The notes beneath the pieces are model-generated. The model ran no database searches and was not told the DNA's origin. It saw nothing but the letters and a program-made list of their open reading frames with translations. 64,000 bases of DNA from Excoecaria cochinchinensis (Eukaryota > Streptophyta > Magnoliopsida > Malpighiales > Euphorbiaceae), in contig CANTUQ010000078.1 in assembly GCA_947683425.1 (NCBI GenBank), forward strand, positions 1,552,001 through 1,616,000, written 5' to 3'. Of the stretch, positions 10,538-21,333 are shown piece after piece (the first letter of the stretch is position 1; every line of letters starts with the position of its first letter). A program made the translations under genes and the position numbers.

Positions 10538-11329
10538 TTGGATTAGGATAAATTCTTATTTATCTTGTGTTAATTTGCTGTTCTATTGTTTTATTTCCAT
10601 TAGAACAAGATAATTCCGCGTTGTTTAACTTGTAATCTTATTTTATCAATTTCGTGTTCTTCTTTATTTTTGAATTTGTTCTTTTGTGTTCTTCTTTGTT
10701 CCTACATCAGATCTTGTGTTTGATGTTTTAAGTTATAAAAAAAAGGAAAAAAATCGTTGGTACTGTTCAAGTTACTGTTCATAGTACTATTCACAGCACT
10801 GTTCATCCGAATTTTAAAAAAAAAAGAAAAGTCAGCATTGAGATAAAGCTAGTAAAGAAAAATCACAAAGAAACAAAAAATTTAGATTTGGTCATAATTT
10901 GAATTTGGAGATTAATTTGAAAAGTCAAAGTGAATATTTATGGGTAGTTATCATTTTTGACTTTCTTTGATTTATTATCTTCACATCCATTGTATTAAAA
11001 TTGACTTTTCCATTAGGGAAGTACCAAAATTCAGATTTGTCCAACATTTGAATTTGGAAATTAATTTGAAAAGTCAAAGTGGCAATTTGTGGGTAGGCGT
11101 CATTCTTGACTTTCTTTGTTAAGTGTTTTCATTGCATTCTCATTTAAATTTGTTGACTTGTGAATCATCTTGACTTGAGATTGAGTTCTAAAGTGCAATT
11201 GAAGACAACAAGCTCGAATGGTAAAAAGGCTTGAGTGAGTGAGCTTAAAAGAGGATAAAAGCCAAATAGAGTGATACACGAGTGGAGTGCCATATTTTGA
11301 GTAAAACACGTGAGGAAGTGATCGTGAGG
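10538..11329 (+). other. Leader of E
   Basis: Non-coding leader. It contains four ACTGTTCA/ACTATTCA repeats near 10758-10806 and a CACGTG palindrome at 11307-11312, ending at GTGAGG directly before the ORF's ATG. The P leader is closely similar. Confidence 0.7.
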
Positions 11330-12055
11330 ATGTCCTATTACAAGTCAAGACGACATTTAGATCAAGAAACATTGGATGAGTTAAAAAAGGATACTAAGTT
11401 ATTGAAGGAAGACCTTAAAAATGCAGAATTGCAGTTTAAACAACTTTTTAGACAACTAGATAAGTGTTTGCAAAAGGAGAAAATAAAGAAAGAGGAAGTT
11501 GTAGTGGAAGAGATTATTTGTGAAGCTGAAAGAGATGCTATAGATTTATATGATGATGATGTTGTAAATGAGGAAGACATAAGTAGAAGTGTAGACGTTG
11601 ATTGTTTGAGGAAAAAGGAAAAAGATTGTAAAATGGAAGATGCTTGTTTAGTTGAGTTGGACGATCAGCATGTTATGATTGATCTTGTAGTGCTTCAAGA
11701 GGCTAAATTGAACATGAAAAAAGAAGATAATCATGATCAAAATGAAATTCCTGTATTGACTAACCATGCTTTTCCTAGTTTTCGTGTTAACTTGCAGGAA
11801 CATGATGAGTTCTTTTCTAAAGAAGCATTCATATTATTTCCACCTATTCCCAAGATCGTCTACGAAGATCAATTTATTCAACATGCTTCAATTCCCAACT
11901 TGAATAAGACGAAAATTCGAGGACGAATCTTTTCTAAAGAGGGAGGGGATGATGCGTGCAAGGGGGGTCAACCCATCATGGCAATCCTATACGGGCCAAA
12001 TTGTGGAAATTATGGAAACTTGATACGGATCATCCAACCATTAAAGACCCTTTGA
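11330..12055 (+). CDS. Unknown acidic coiled-coil-like protein of element E
   Basis: ORF starting MSYYKSRRHLDQETL at the ATG that follows GTGAGG. An in-frame GTG at 11282 extends the frame but is less likely as a start. Residues about 10-55 look like a charged coiled coil (LDELKKDTKLLKEDLKNAEL). They are followed by a very acidic region (EEIICEAERDAIDLYDDD) and the conserved end (EHDEFFSKEAFILFPPI, KTKIRGRIFSKEGGDD). The frame crosses the polypurine tract into the 3' LTR at 11950. Its present last residues come from the nested solo LTR; before that insertion it would have ended EIGAE near 12892. It is homologous to the D tail and to P, B and N. I do not recognise a known family. No Gag, zinc knuckle or enzyme motif is present. 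Confidence 0.75.
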   Translation: MSYYKSRRHLDQETLDELKKDTKLLKEDLKNAELQFKQLFRQLDKCLQKEKIKKEEVVVEEIICEAERDAIDLYDDDVVNEEDISRSVDVDCLRKKEKDCKMEDACLVELDDQHVMIDLVVLQEAKLNMKKEDNHDQNEIPVLTNHAFPSFRVNLQEHDEFFSKEAFILFPPIPKIVYEDQFIQHASIPNLNKTKIRGRIFSKEGGDDACKGGQPIMAILYGPNCGNYGNLIRIIQPLKTL

Positions 12056-13639
12056 AGATGCCTAGTGGTCCAGTCACAAGAGGGAGAGCTAAGAAGCTGA
12101 AGATGGCTATGACAACCTATGTGCAAGGCTTTGTTACTGAAGAACTACATGAAGATGCCTTTAAGAAGTGTTATAAAGAGCTTGAAGGAGGCTTTCACAA
12201 AGTACTTAGCCTTTTGGAAGCTTCTAGTGAAATTGGGCCAACTTAAGCCATTTTTGGGCCAATTTAAGTCATTTTTGGGTTTATACTACTTTGGGCTTTA
12301 TTTGTACAAGTCATGTGCTTCATTTAAAAGTCACATGACTCATTTAATTAGTGACTTAATGGGCTAGACGTTTTGGGCTTCTTAGATTGGGTTTAGTTTA
12401 GTTATTTTGGGTTTTAATTAGTCTTTCTTTTGGACTTATTTTAAGTGTGTTTAATTCTTTAGTTTGGGCTTAACTTATCTTGTAAAGCCCATGGACAATT
12501 CGGCCACCCCATGTTTAAGGCCCCATTAGGGTTTGTTTTAGGTTATTTGCTAGCTAGGGTTAGCCACCCTATAAATAGAACATGTTATGTTAAGAATTTC
12601 AGATTTTGAATGATATTCATTGGCTTAGCCGAATTTTCTTTGCTTAGATTGAGAGTGAATTGCTTTCTTTTCTATTACATGAAGAATTTGATTAACTTAT
12701 CAATTGTTTGATTGTGGCGTATTTCAGGTTCTTTAATTCTCGATTATTTGCGTTTCCATTCACATGTTGATTGGGGGTTCAATAGGGAGGGTGTTTATCT
12801 GATTTGGTTTGCTATTCGAATTGTATGTGTGGGTTTGTATCTCGATAGCTATTGGGTTCACCATCAAAACTCAAGAGAGATTGGAGCCGAATGACACTAT
12901 GATCAATCCAATAAAGCCGAATGGTCATAAGAAGAATCAAATGGGCTTGATCGAATATTTTAAGCTAGTAGAGTAGCTTTAGGTGGCCCAAGGGGTTTAT
13001 TTTATTATGTTGAACTTATTTTGTTTTAATTTATTTAGTTAGACCCTCATATAGCTTAATAGGCTTATTTTAAGTGAGTTGGGCTTATTTTAGCTTGGGC
13101 TCATTTAATTTAATTATTTTAGGCTCGTAGGCTGTATTTTAGAATTAATAAGTTTGGGCTTTAGTTATTTGGTGGGAGGTCCATGTGTTAGGTGGCCTTT
13201 GACTTATTTAGGGTTTGGTGGGAGGCCTATGTGTTAGGTGGCCTTTTGACTTATTTAGGGTTTGGTGGGAGGCCCATGTGTTAGGTGGCCTTTTGACTTA
13301 TTTAGGGTTACCTACCTTTTGGGGGCTATAAATACCTCATTATAAGTTGTAAAAGGCAGATTTTAAACACTTTTGAATACCATCATTTGGCTTGGCCGAA
13401 TTTTCTTCATTGGAGAGGAAAGCTTGTCTTCTTCTTTTGCATCAAGAACTTAAATTCTTATCAAGATATTTACTTTGTGGCGAATTCTGTTCTTTTGTTT
13501 TTAAATCAATCTATTATAAGCGTTTCCATTTACATGTTGTTTGGGGGTTCTTTAGATTGGGAGTTTCTTCTTGTTCATGTTCATGCCATATTATGTGTTT
13601 AAGGGGTTTCGGGTTTTCTAGCTTTGGGGTTCCGCATCA
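11950..13639 (+). repeat. 3' LTR of E, split by a solo LTR
   Basis: Pieces 11950-12020 and 12872-13639 together match the 5' LTR. The polypurine tract AAAGAGGGAGGGGA lies just before 11950. There are scattered differences from the 5' LTR, so E is older than P. Confidence 0.88.
12021..12866 (+). repeat. Solo LTR with aaact target duplication
   Basis: 846 bp, TGATACGG...CACCATCA, flanked by aaact at 12016-12020 and 12867-12871. The U3 start is J-like and encodes KMPSGPVTRGRAKKLKM, the LTR-encoded pol tail. The end (attgggttcaccatca) differs from the usual CCGCATCA. The fragment at 14801-15360 is nearly the same LTR in reverse orientation. Confidence 0.92.
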
Positions 13640-14096
13640 TTTTCTCTATTTCTTCTATTCTTTTCTTTTGTTATGTTTTTCTTTTTTTTCTTCTTGCTGT
13701 TTAATTTTTTTAAATAAATTTCAGCAATCAAATCAAAACAAACTCCTACAGGGTTCGGATTTCTAAACCCAAAGATGTTCTACTTCTTTTTTTTTTCTTT
13801 TCCTTCTTTTTTTATAATTTCAGCAAACAAACTATAACTTCTACTCCCAAAATTCAGATTTCAAGCCAAGTATAATCAATGTTTCGGTTTAAGGCAAAAA
13901 TCAGAATCTCAAGGCAAAAAAAAGTAAATAAAACAAAGGCAAAGAAAAGGCTAATTTAACGCACAAAAAAAAACACAAAAATCAGAAACTTGATGAAACC
14001 AAATTCGGCACAAACATAAAAGAATCAAGAAAAAGAAAATACAACCCTAACACTAAGATAAATAGGAATTTACCTTACTTTGGCTCTGATACCAAA
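13640..14096 (-). other. Leader of D, PBS-proximal part
   Basis: Resumes D's leader after E and ends with the PBS GCTCTGATACCA (14083-14094, minus strand), two bases from the 5' LTR. It matches the M leader at 56050-56689. No gene is seen. Confidence 0.75.
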
Positions 14097-14800
14097 TGAT
14101 GGGGAACCTAATAGCTAACAAGCTACAAACCCACACATACGATTCGAATAGCAAGCAAATCAGATAAACATCCTCCCTATTGAACCCCAAAATAGCTTGT
14201 GAATGGAAACGCAAATAATCAGGAATTAAAGAACCTGAAAAACGCCACAATCAAACAATGGATAAGTTAATCAAATTCTTCATGCAATAGAAAAGAAAAA
14301 CAAGCAAATCTCACAAATCTAATCTATTAGAATTTTGGCAAAGCCAAGAAAAAAGGATAGCCTCCAATGTTTAATAATTCCAATCTCTCCTTTACAAATT
14401 CGTTTTCGAGGAGTATTTATACTCCTTTAAGCTAATAAAAACCCTAATTAATCAAATAGGCCTTTAAACATGGGCCTTACACCAAGATAACTAAAGCCCA
14501 CACTAATTAACTTAAAATACAGCCCAAAAAGCCTAAAAAGAACTAATTAAATGAGCCCAAGCTAATTAAAGCCCATCTCACGTAAATAAACCCAAAAGAA
14601 TAAGTTAAGGCCTAATATATTACAAATAATCAAATAAAAGCCTAAACTAAAAGCCCAAACAAAACAGCCCATTAAGTCCATTAATTGGCACATGCATTGC
14701 ACATGTAATGTGTCACATGATGTGCACATGCATATGGCACATGCATAGCACATGACATGGCATATGTCTAGCACATGTCAAAGCACATGGATGACACATG
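14097..14800 (-). repeat. 5' LTR of D, truncated
   Basis: TGATGGGGAACC start, matching the D 3' LTR up to the CACATG-rich block. It breaks off at 14800 against another minus LTR. About 150 bp and the right target duplication are missing. Confidence 0.85.
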
Positions 14801-15360
14801 TGATGGTGAACCCAATAGCTATAGAGCTACAAATCCACACATACAATTCGAATAGCAAACCAAATCAGATAAACACCCTCCCTATTGAACCCCCAAACAA
14901 CTTGTGAATGGAAACGCAAATAATCGGGAATTAAAGAACCTGAAAAACGCCACAATCAAACAATTGATAAGTTAATCAAATTCTTCATGCAATAGAAAAG
15001 AAATCAATTCACTCTCAATCTAAGCAAAGAAAATTCGGCTAAGCCAATGAATATCATTCAAAATCTGAAATTCTTAACATAACATGTTCTATTTATAGGG
15101 TGGCTAACCCTAGCTAGTAAATAACCTAAAACAAACCCTAATGAGGCCTTAAACATGGTGTGGCCGAATTATCCATGGGCTTTACAAGATAAGTTAAGCC
15201 CAAACTAAAGAATTAAACACACTTAAAATAAGCCCAAAAGAAAGACTAATTAAAACCCAAAATAACTAAACTAAACCCAATCTAAGAAGCCCAAAACGTC
15301 TAGCCCATTAAGTCACTAATTAAATGAGTCATGTGACTTTTAAATGAAGCACATGACTTG
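14801..15360 (-). repeat. Truncated LTR, same type as the 12021 solo LTR
   Basis: Starts TGATGGTGAACCCAATAGC, the reverse complement of the 12021-12866 LTR end, and matches it until about 15360. There it is joined to plus-oriented leader of element B by five shared bases (ttgta, 15358-15362). Confidence 0.82.
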
Positions 15361-16225
15361 TATTTCTTAGGATAGAATTGTTAACTTTGGTTGGTGTGAA
15401 CAATTAGGATTATATTTCTTAGGATAGAATTGTTATTATCTAATTAGTTAGAGATAATTCAAAAAAAAAAAGAAAAGAAATTAGGATTGGGACATTATTT
15501 AAATTAGGACATTAAATTAGATAAGTTTTATTTTGTCTTAAGTCTAGACATTTGGGTTTCCATATCTTGAACTAATTAAGACATAGTGGATAAGTCATTT
15601 TGTCTTAGTTTAGACATTTGGGTTTCCTTATTTGATCTTATTAAGACATATTGGATTAATCTTTGTCTTATTTTGGACAAACATTTGGGTTTCCTAATCT
15701 TGTTTTAGTTTGGACATCTTGTGTCTCCTTTTCATTTTGTCTTAGTGTAATAACCCATATTATATCAAATTGAATTTTCCATTAGGGAGATTTCAATTTC
15801 TGCATTATTGCATTAGTTTTGTCATTTCTTTCATTCTTAAGTTTCCATTTTTGGTGTCTTTGTATTTTTGCTTCCGATTACACTATAATTAACAATTTGA
15901 TTCTTGTTAGTTAAATTCACATAATTCGGACAGCATACATATCTTCACCTTGTATGCTCATTTCAACGCTCTTCACTTTGGTCTTTTGCTTCTAGTTTTG
16001 TGCCTATCTTCTTTGTTAAGTATTTTCATTGCATTCTTTACCATAATTTGCTGCTTGTGAACTATTTTGACTTGAGTTTGAGTTCTGAAGTGCAACTGAA
16101 GATAACAAGCTTGAGTGGTAAAAGGCTTGAGAGTGTGAGCTTAAAGGAGGGTAAAAGCCAAATTGAGCGAAATACGAGTGGAGTGTCATATTTTGAGTGA
16201 AACACGTGAGGGAGTGATTGTGAGG
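15361..16225 (+). other. Leader of element B
   Basis: Matches the reverse complement of the N leader (62230-63080) and part of the F leader. It contains repeated acatttgggtttcc units (about 15547-15700) and a CACGTG palindrome at 16203-16208. At its left edge a 23-bp block (15361-15383) is an extra copy of 15413-15435. The 5' LTR and PBS are lost. Confidence 0.75.
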
Positions 16226-16597
16226 ATGTACTATTACAAGTCAAGACGACATTTAGATCAAGAAGCATTGAATGAGTTGAAGAAGAATGCTAAGTTGTTG
16301 GATAAAAATCTTAAAGATTTTGAGTTACAGTTTAAACAACTTTCTAGACTAGTAAGTACATATATAAGACAGGAGGAAAGAAAGAAAGAAGAGGAAGTTA
16401 TTGTTAACGAAATTGTTTGTGAAGCTGAAAGAGATAGTATAGACTTATATGCTGATGAAGTTGTAAATGAGGAAGAAATAAGTGGATGTGATGAAGATGT
16501 TGTTTTGAGTGAAAAGGAAAACATAATTGAAAGAGAAGATGGTGCTTTGAGTGAACAGAAGGAAGAAGATAGTGTAATTGAGACTTGGAGATTATGA
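16226..16597 (+). pseudogene. Truncated tail-protein ORF of element B
   Basis: Starts MYYYKSRRHLDQEAL after GTGAGG, as in N. It keeps the coiled-coil-like part (LNELKKNAKLLDKNLKDFEL) and the acidic part (VNEIVCEAERDSIDLYADE). The conserved C-terminal part (EHDEFF, FPPI, KIRGRIFS) is deleted: at about 16575-16583 the frame runs into LTR sequence and stops after ETWRL. It is a 3'-deleted copy, about 123 codons long. The closest relative in the window is the N ORF. Confidence 0.78.
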
Positions 16598-16801
16598 TAT
16601 TTTGAGACTTTTATTTGGCTTGGCCAAATTCTTCATTGGAGAGGATTGTTTGTCTTCTTCTTTTGCATCAAGAACTTTAATTCTTATCAAGGTATTTACT
16701 TTGTGGCGAATTCTGTTCTTGTGTTTTTAAATCAATCTATTATAAGCGTTTCCATTCACATAGTTGTTTGGGGGTTCTTTTAGCCTTGGGGTTCCGCATC
16801 A
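16583..16801 (+). repeat. 3' end of an LTR, B/N type
   Basis: Matches the reverse complement of 57534-57830 (N 3' LTR), ending TTCCGCATCA at 16801. The U3 half is deleted together with the end of the B ORF. The next bases (ggcat) belong to J gag, so B had inserted into J. Confidence 0.82.
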
Positions 16802-16969
16802 GGCATGTAGCACGTGATTGTGTCCTAATAAGAGGGTAATAATAGCTAGGGATGATGGTGAAATTACTTCTGAATCAGAACATAGTGATGATGAAATGCC
16901 TCCTTTGAAAGATTGTAGTGATTGTGATAGTGAGGGGGAGCTGTTAGTTGCTGAAAGTGGGAAATCATT
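16802..16969 (+). pseudogene. gag: Left arm of J: gag zinc-knuckle end
   Basis: Encodes the end of a zinc knuckle and the acidic segment after it (CPNKRVIIARDDGEIT, DDEMPPLKDCSDCDSEGE), matching M gag. An extra base within CPNK shifts the frame at the left edge. It stops at KS, where F inserted; J continues at 29729 with LVARRAL. The five bases tcatt at 16965-16969 are repeated at 29729-29733. Confidence 0.85.
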
Positions 16970-17819
16970 TGATGCGAGCACTATCAAGGAACAACAAAAG
17001 GATGAGCTAGCATTACCAAATGGTCCAATGACAAGATTTCTGGCTAAGTTCAAAGAGGCACTAAAAGCTTATATGGGCCGAATTGTGGAAGCTTTGGATA
17101 GCAACTCAATGGGGCAGAATTATGAAGGCCAAATGTGCATGATAAATTTGACATGTGCAAGTCATGTGCCATGCATGTGACACTTGACATGTGCACATCA
17201 TGTGACACAATACATGTGCAATGCATGTGTTGCTTAATGGACTTATGGGCTGATTTGTTTGGGCTCTTAGTTTAGGCTTTTATTTATTATTTTTATTTGA
17301 TTATTTGTAATATGCTAGGCCTTAACTTATTCTTTTGGGCTTATTTAAGTGAGATGGGCTTCAATTAGCTTGGGCTCATTTAATTAGTTCTTTTTAGGCT
17401 TTTTAGGCTGAATTTTAAGTTAATTAGTGTGGGCTTTAGTTATCTTGATGTAAGGCCCATGTTTTAAGGCCTATTTGATTAATTAGGGTTTTTTTCTAGC
17501 TTAAGCGAGTATATATACTCCACAAAAACGAGATTGGAGGCAGATTTGACTAATTTGATAAATTTCTTTTGGCTTGGCCGAATTCATCTTTGGAGAGGAT
17601 AGCTTATCTTCTTCTTTTGCATTAAGAACATAAATTCTTATCAAGGTAATTACTTGTGGCGAATTCTGTTCTTGTGTTTAAATCAACCTAATTATTTGCG
17701 TTTCCTTTCACTTTATTGATTGGGGGTTCAATAGGGTTGAGGATTTACTCTTATTCATGTATATGCCATATTGTATGTTCAAGAGGTTCCGGGTTCTTTA
17801 GCCTTGGGGTTCTGCATCA
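16970..17819 (+). repeat. 5' LTR of F
   Basis: TGATGCGAGCAC...TTCTGCATCA, 850 bp, with one substitution in the usual CCGCATCA end. The U3 holds a run of CATGTG hexamers near 17150-17230 and a TATA-like tatatata at 17510-17517. The first part encodes the GPMTRF tail also seen at the pol end. Confidence 0.9.
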
Positions 17820-17821
17820 TT

Positions 17822-17833
17822 TGGTATCAGAGC
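17822..17833 (+). promoter_or_regulatory. Primer-binding site of F, initiator-Met tRNA
   Basis: TGGTATCAGAGC two bases after the 5' LTR, as in E and P. Confidence 0.88.
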
Positions 17834-19001
17834 TTGGATTTGGATTAAATTCTTATTTATCCATGTTTGTTTGCTGTTTTTATTCATTAATTTTCAGTTT
17901 ATGTGATTCCTAAAATTTAGGAACCCTTGTTCATCATAGGGGCCAAAAATTTAGGAGCCTTGTTTTAGGCTGAATTCTTTATTATTTGATCTTGAAGTTT
18001 AGGTTGTTTGCTGCTCTAGTTGTTAAAAATAAAAAAAATAATTAAAAAAGGTGAAAATTGTTGGTGGCTAGAAAAGAAAAGAATACAATTTAGGGTTTGG
18101 TTGATTTGGTTTGGGCGTGATACACATTGGGCTGAACCTATTGGGCCAGATTTGGAGTTGGACAATTATTTGGGTTTGATTTAAACCTATTGGACCAGAT
18201 TTGGAGTTGGATAATTATTTGGGTTTGATTTAAACCTATTGGACCAGATTTGGAGTTGGATAACTATTTGGGTTTGACTTGAACCTATTGGGCTGAATTC
18301 GGTTTCCTTAACATTAAGACATAGTGGATAAGTCATTTTGCCTTAGTCTAGACATTTGGGTTTCCTTATTTGATCTTATTAAGACATATTGGATTAATCT
18401 TTGTCTTATTTTGGACAAACATTTGGGTTTCCTAATCTTGTTTTAGTTTGGACATCTTGTGTCTCCTTTTCATTTTGTCTTAGTGTAATAACCCATATTG
18501 TATCAAATTGAATTTTCCATTAGGGAGATTTCAATTTCTGCATTATTGCATTAGTTTTGTCATTTCTTTCATTCTTAAGTTTCCATTTTTGGTGTCTTTG
18601 TGTTTTTGCTTCCGATTACACTATAATTAACAATTTGATTCTTGTTAGTTAAATTCACATAATTCGGACAGCATACATATCTTCACCTTGTATGCTTATT
18701 TCAATGTTCTTCACTTTGGTCTTTTGCTTCTAGTTTTGTGCCTATCTTCTTTGTTAAGTATTTTCATTGCATTCTTTTACTATAATTTGCTGCTTGTGAA
18801 CTATTTTGACTTGAGTTTGAGTTCTGAAGTGCAACTGAAGACAGCAAGCTTCAGTGGTAAAAGGCTTGAGAGTGTGAGCTTAAAGGAGGGTAAAAGCCAA
18901 ATTTGAGTGACACACGAGTGGAGTGTCACTTCTTTGAGTGTAAACATGTGAGAGAGTGTAGTGAGGCTGGTTTATTTAACATCTTTTGCAGGTAAAGTAC
19001 C
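17834..19001 (+). other. Leader of F with 49-bp tandem repeats
   Basis: Non-coding. Three 49-bp units (cctattggaccagatttgga...) run 18137-18283. The stretch after 18300 is shared with the B and N leaders. The last bases, TTTTGCAGGTAAAGTACC before the gag ATG, resemble the D and M leaders. The usual CACGTG has become CATGTG here (18945-18950). Confidence 0.75.
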
Positions 19002-19794
19002 ATGACTGACGAATCTAGTAAGAAGGAGATGTCTATAGAACAGGTTGTGTTTGCTATACAAGCAATGCAAGGTACCCTTGAGAATTTGTTGAGGGATAGA
19101 GTGGACGTTAAAGAGAGGTTGGATAAATTAGAAGGGGGAACATCCAACAACTCAAGGAGAACAGCTAGGAGGGGAAGATGGATTAATGAGCGAGAGGAGG
19201 TTGATCAAGGCGATTGGGATGAAGATGATGAAGTTCAATCCATGAGGGGTAGAGTGAGAAGAGAAGATAAAGTGGACAGCAACATCAATGCCATCAAGAT
19301 GAACATTCCATCCTTTAAAGGTAGGAATGATGCTGAAGTGTATTTAGAATGGGAAAGGAAGGTGGACATGATTTTTGCTTGTCATAACTATTCTGAAGAC
19401 AAGAAAGTAAGGATAGCAGCAGTGGAGTTTAGTGATTATGCGCTGGTTTGGTGGAATGAGTTAGTTAAGAGTAGAAGGAGGAATGGGGATCCGCCTATCT
19501 CTACCTGGGAAGAAATGAAGAGAGTAATGAAGAGGAGGTTTGTACCATCCTACTACTATAGAGAGTTGCACCAGCAATTACATAGGCTCACTCAAGGAGC
19601 TAGAACAGTGGAGGATTATCACAAGGAAATGGAGATGCTCATGATTAAAGCCAATACAGAAGAGGAAGAAGAGGTTACTATGGCTCGGTTCATGGGAGGT
19701 TTGAATAGGGAAATTGCTGATGTGGTGGACTTACAACATTATGGAGTAATGGAGGACCTAGTAAATATTGCCATGAAAGTGGAGAGACAACAAA
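19002..19794 (+). CDS. gag: F gag, N-terminal part
   Basis: Starts MTDESSKKEMSIEQ at the ATG after the conserved GCAGGTAA leader end. Residues about 10-48 are helical, 65-82 acidic, and about 103-262 form a Retrotrans_gag-like core (YLEWERKVDMIFACHNY, WWNELVKSRRRNGDPP, RRFVPSYYYRELH). Gag would build the particle shell. The frame is cut after VERQQ by a solo LTR at 19795 and now ends with a stop supplied by it. When the insertion and one acaaa copy are ignored, the frame continues correctly at 22344 with QRRAARSF. Apart from the insertion this part is undamaged. Confidence 0.9.
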
Positions 19795-20170
19795 TGTGAC
19801 ACCCGTTCCCTAATGATAAACTAGCTCAGCTAATCTTGGTTAGAGAAGGCCGTACACACACAACAAACACACGCTTAACCTGAATAATAAAATTTCATCA
19901 CATACAATCTCAACTCAAGCATCACATGCCAACTACTTATAGTGCACTCTTCATAGCCACATGCATTGCACACACTTATTTATACTCTTAGGTCAACATT
20001 TACAGTTATCAGATTACTACATGCCTTTACATACCCGATACATATTCTGATTATACAAAAGCTTATACAGAAACCCCAAAATATAAAACCCGGAACCTAC
20101 ACTTTCTATTTCCTACTGTTGACCGTACAAAATGCGGGGACGTCCTCCAGTCGCCTCTTGTCCGTACCTG

Positions 20171-20210
20171 CATGGATTAGAGTAAATCCATGCTAAGCGA
20201 TAACGCTTAG
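20171..20210 (+). repeat. Two adjacent perfect inverted repeats in S1
   Basis: CATGGATT-agagta-AATCCATG (20171-20192) is directly followed by CTAAGCG-ataa-CGCTTAG (20193-20210). Stems are 8 and 7 bp without mismatches. Confidence 0.85.
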
Positions 20211-21005
20211 TGGGGAACTCATATATAACAAATAATTTATTACACATCAGAAACACCATACATTACATGCTAGAAGACATGCCAGAACAATTATTATCAT
20301 AGCGTGTACCATTTCAAGCATAGTAATGTTCGTTACTATATTCAGTCAAAAGCATCAACCACTTATTCACATATCCACATCACATGCTTTATTATATTAC
20401 AATCACTTCCATTTATTATTTGATTAGTCAGTTAGCCTGCAATTCAATGACGCGGATAACGGGTATCGCATTGGTACCACTCAGGTACTAGAATCTCATC
20501 GAGATTACACTTACGCATGGGTACCCTCAGGTACCAGAATATCATTCCACTTATAATAAAATCCAGCAAGGATTATTCACATTATTTTCGCATTGTGATT
20601 CCCATGGAATCAGACACATTAAACGCATGGGGCTGCAGCACTTGACCCTATAGGCATGCCTAACTATCCACTACTTGACTCGCAGGCTTAAGTTGTTAAC
20701 AAATCATTCAGTTCACATTGATCCCTTTTCACATCACATACGTAGATAGCCCATACCACATTCACTTTACACATTCGCATTAGCACATAGCTAAGCATTA
20801 CACTTGCATACCCATTATGCTTCCAATTCATTTTTCATAGTCAATATTCACATAATTGATTGCATTCAAGAACCATCACATAGTATGCAAATGTACATTA
20901 CCTAATACACACATAACACTTACTCATAATGTTCTTCATTCCAGCTTAAAGCCTTACCGTTAGAAAATCCAAATACACTAAGGTTATATTGCCAAAACAG
21001 GGTAG

Positions 21006-21333
21006 GTCACGGTCACAATGAATTTCATTGTCACCGTGACATGTTGAAGTTCAAAACAGAATGCAAACTGGGGGCAGGTCACGGTCACAATCAATTCCAT
21101 TGTCACCGTGACATGTTCCCAACTCTCGGCAGAATGCAACTTGAGGGTATGTCACGGTCACAATGAATTTCATTGTCACCGTGACATATTCTCACATTGC
21201 AAAACAGAATGCTCTCTTAAGTATCTCACGGTCACAATGAATTCCATTGTCACCGTGACATACAAAAATCTAGTAGGCAGAATTGGACTCAAGCATATCT
21301 CACGGTCACAATCAATTTGACTGTCACCGTGAC
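21006..21333 (+). repeat. Five-copy array of 35-bp near-palindromes, period about 73 bp
   Basis: Copies at 21006-21040, 21078-21112, 21151-21185, 21225-21259 and 21299-21333. Each runs GTCACGGTCACAAT...ATTGTCACCGTGAC with 17-bp arms and one constant mismatch; the last two begin CTCAC. The DNA between them is related (cagaatgcaa...), so whole units of 72-74 bp were duplicated in tandem. Confidence 0.9.

Larger units (their letters stand above)
9684..13639 (+). mobile_element. Non-autonomous LTR retrotransposon E (tail ORF only)
   Basis: 5' LTR 9684-10523, internal region 10524-11949, 3' LTR 11950-13639 interrupted by a solo LTR (12021-12866). Without the nested LTR the 3' LTR is about 839 bp against 840 for the 5' copy. 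The internal region is only about 1.4 kb and encodes the unknown tail protein without Gag or pol. The insertion is into a T-rich part of D's leader. The flanks (ttttt, 9679-9683; ttttc, 13640-13644) are consistent with a mutated or ambiguous target duplication. Confidence 0.88.
5463..14800 (-). mobile_element. Non-autonomous LTR retrotransposon D (Gag plus unknown tail, no pol)
   Basis: Minus-oriented element with 3' LTR 5463-6321, polypurine tract, one ORF (6312-7703), a long leader, a PBS at 14083-14094 and a 5' LTR from 14097. The leader is interrupted by a solo LTR (8834-9604) and element E (9684-13639). The 5' LTR is cut at 14800 by another LTR. With the insertions removed, the internal region has room for the 463-codon ORF and leader only; protease, RT, RNase H and integrase are absent. 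It must have been mobilised by enzymes from another element, most likely one of the related gag-pol subfamilies sharing its LTR ends and PBS. Confidence 0.85.

Noticed and set aside
11282..11329. Extended start for the tail ORF (also 16163, 60320, 62291)
   Set aside because: E and P have GTG there, and all four copies share an ATG right after GTGAGG. The upstream codons are leader sequence conserved in elements with other starts.
21006..21333. Evenly spaced palindromes resembling a CRISPR array
   Set aside because: The DNA is plant retrotransposon sequence, the units lie inside an LTR with a target duplication, and the spacers are themselves related repeats.
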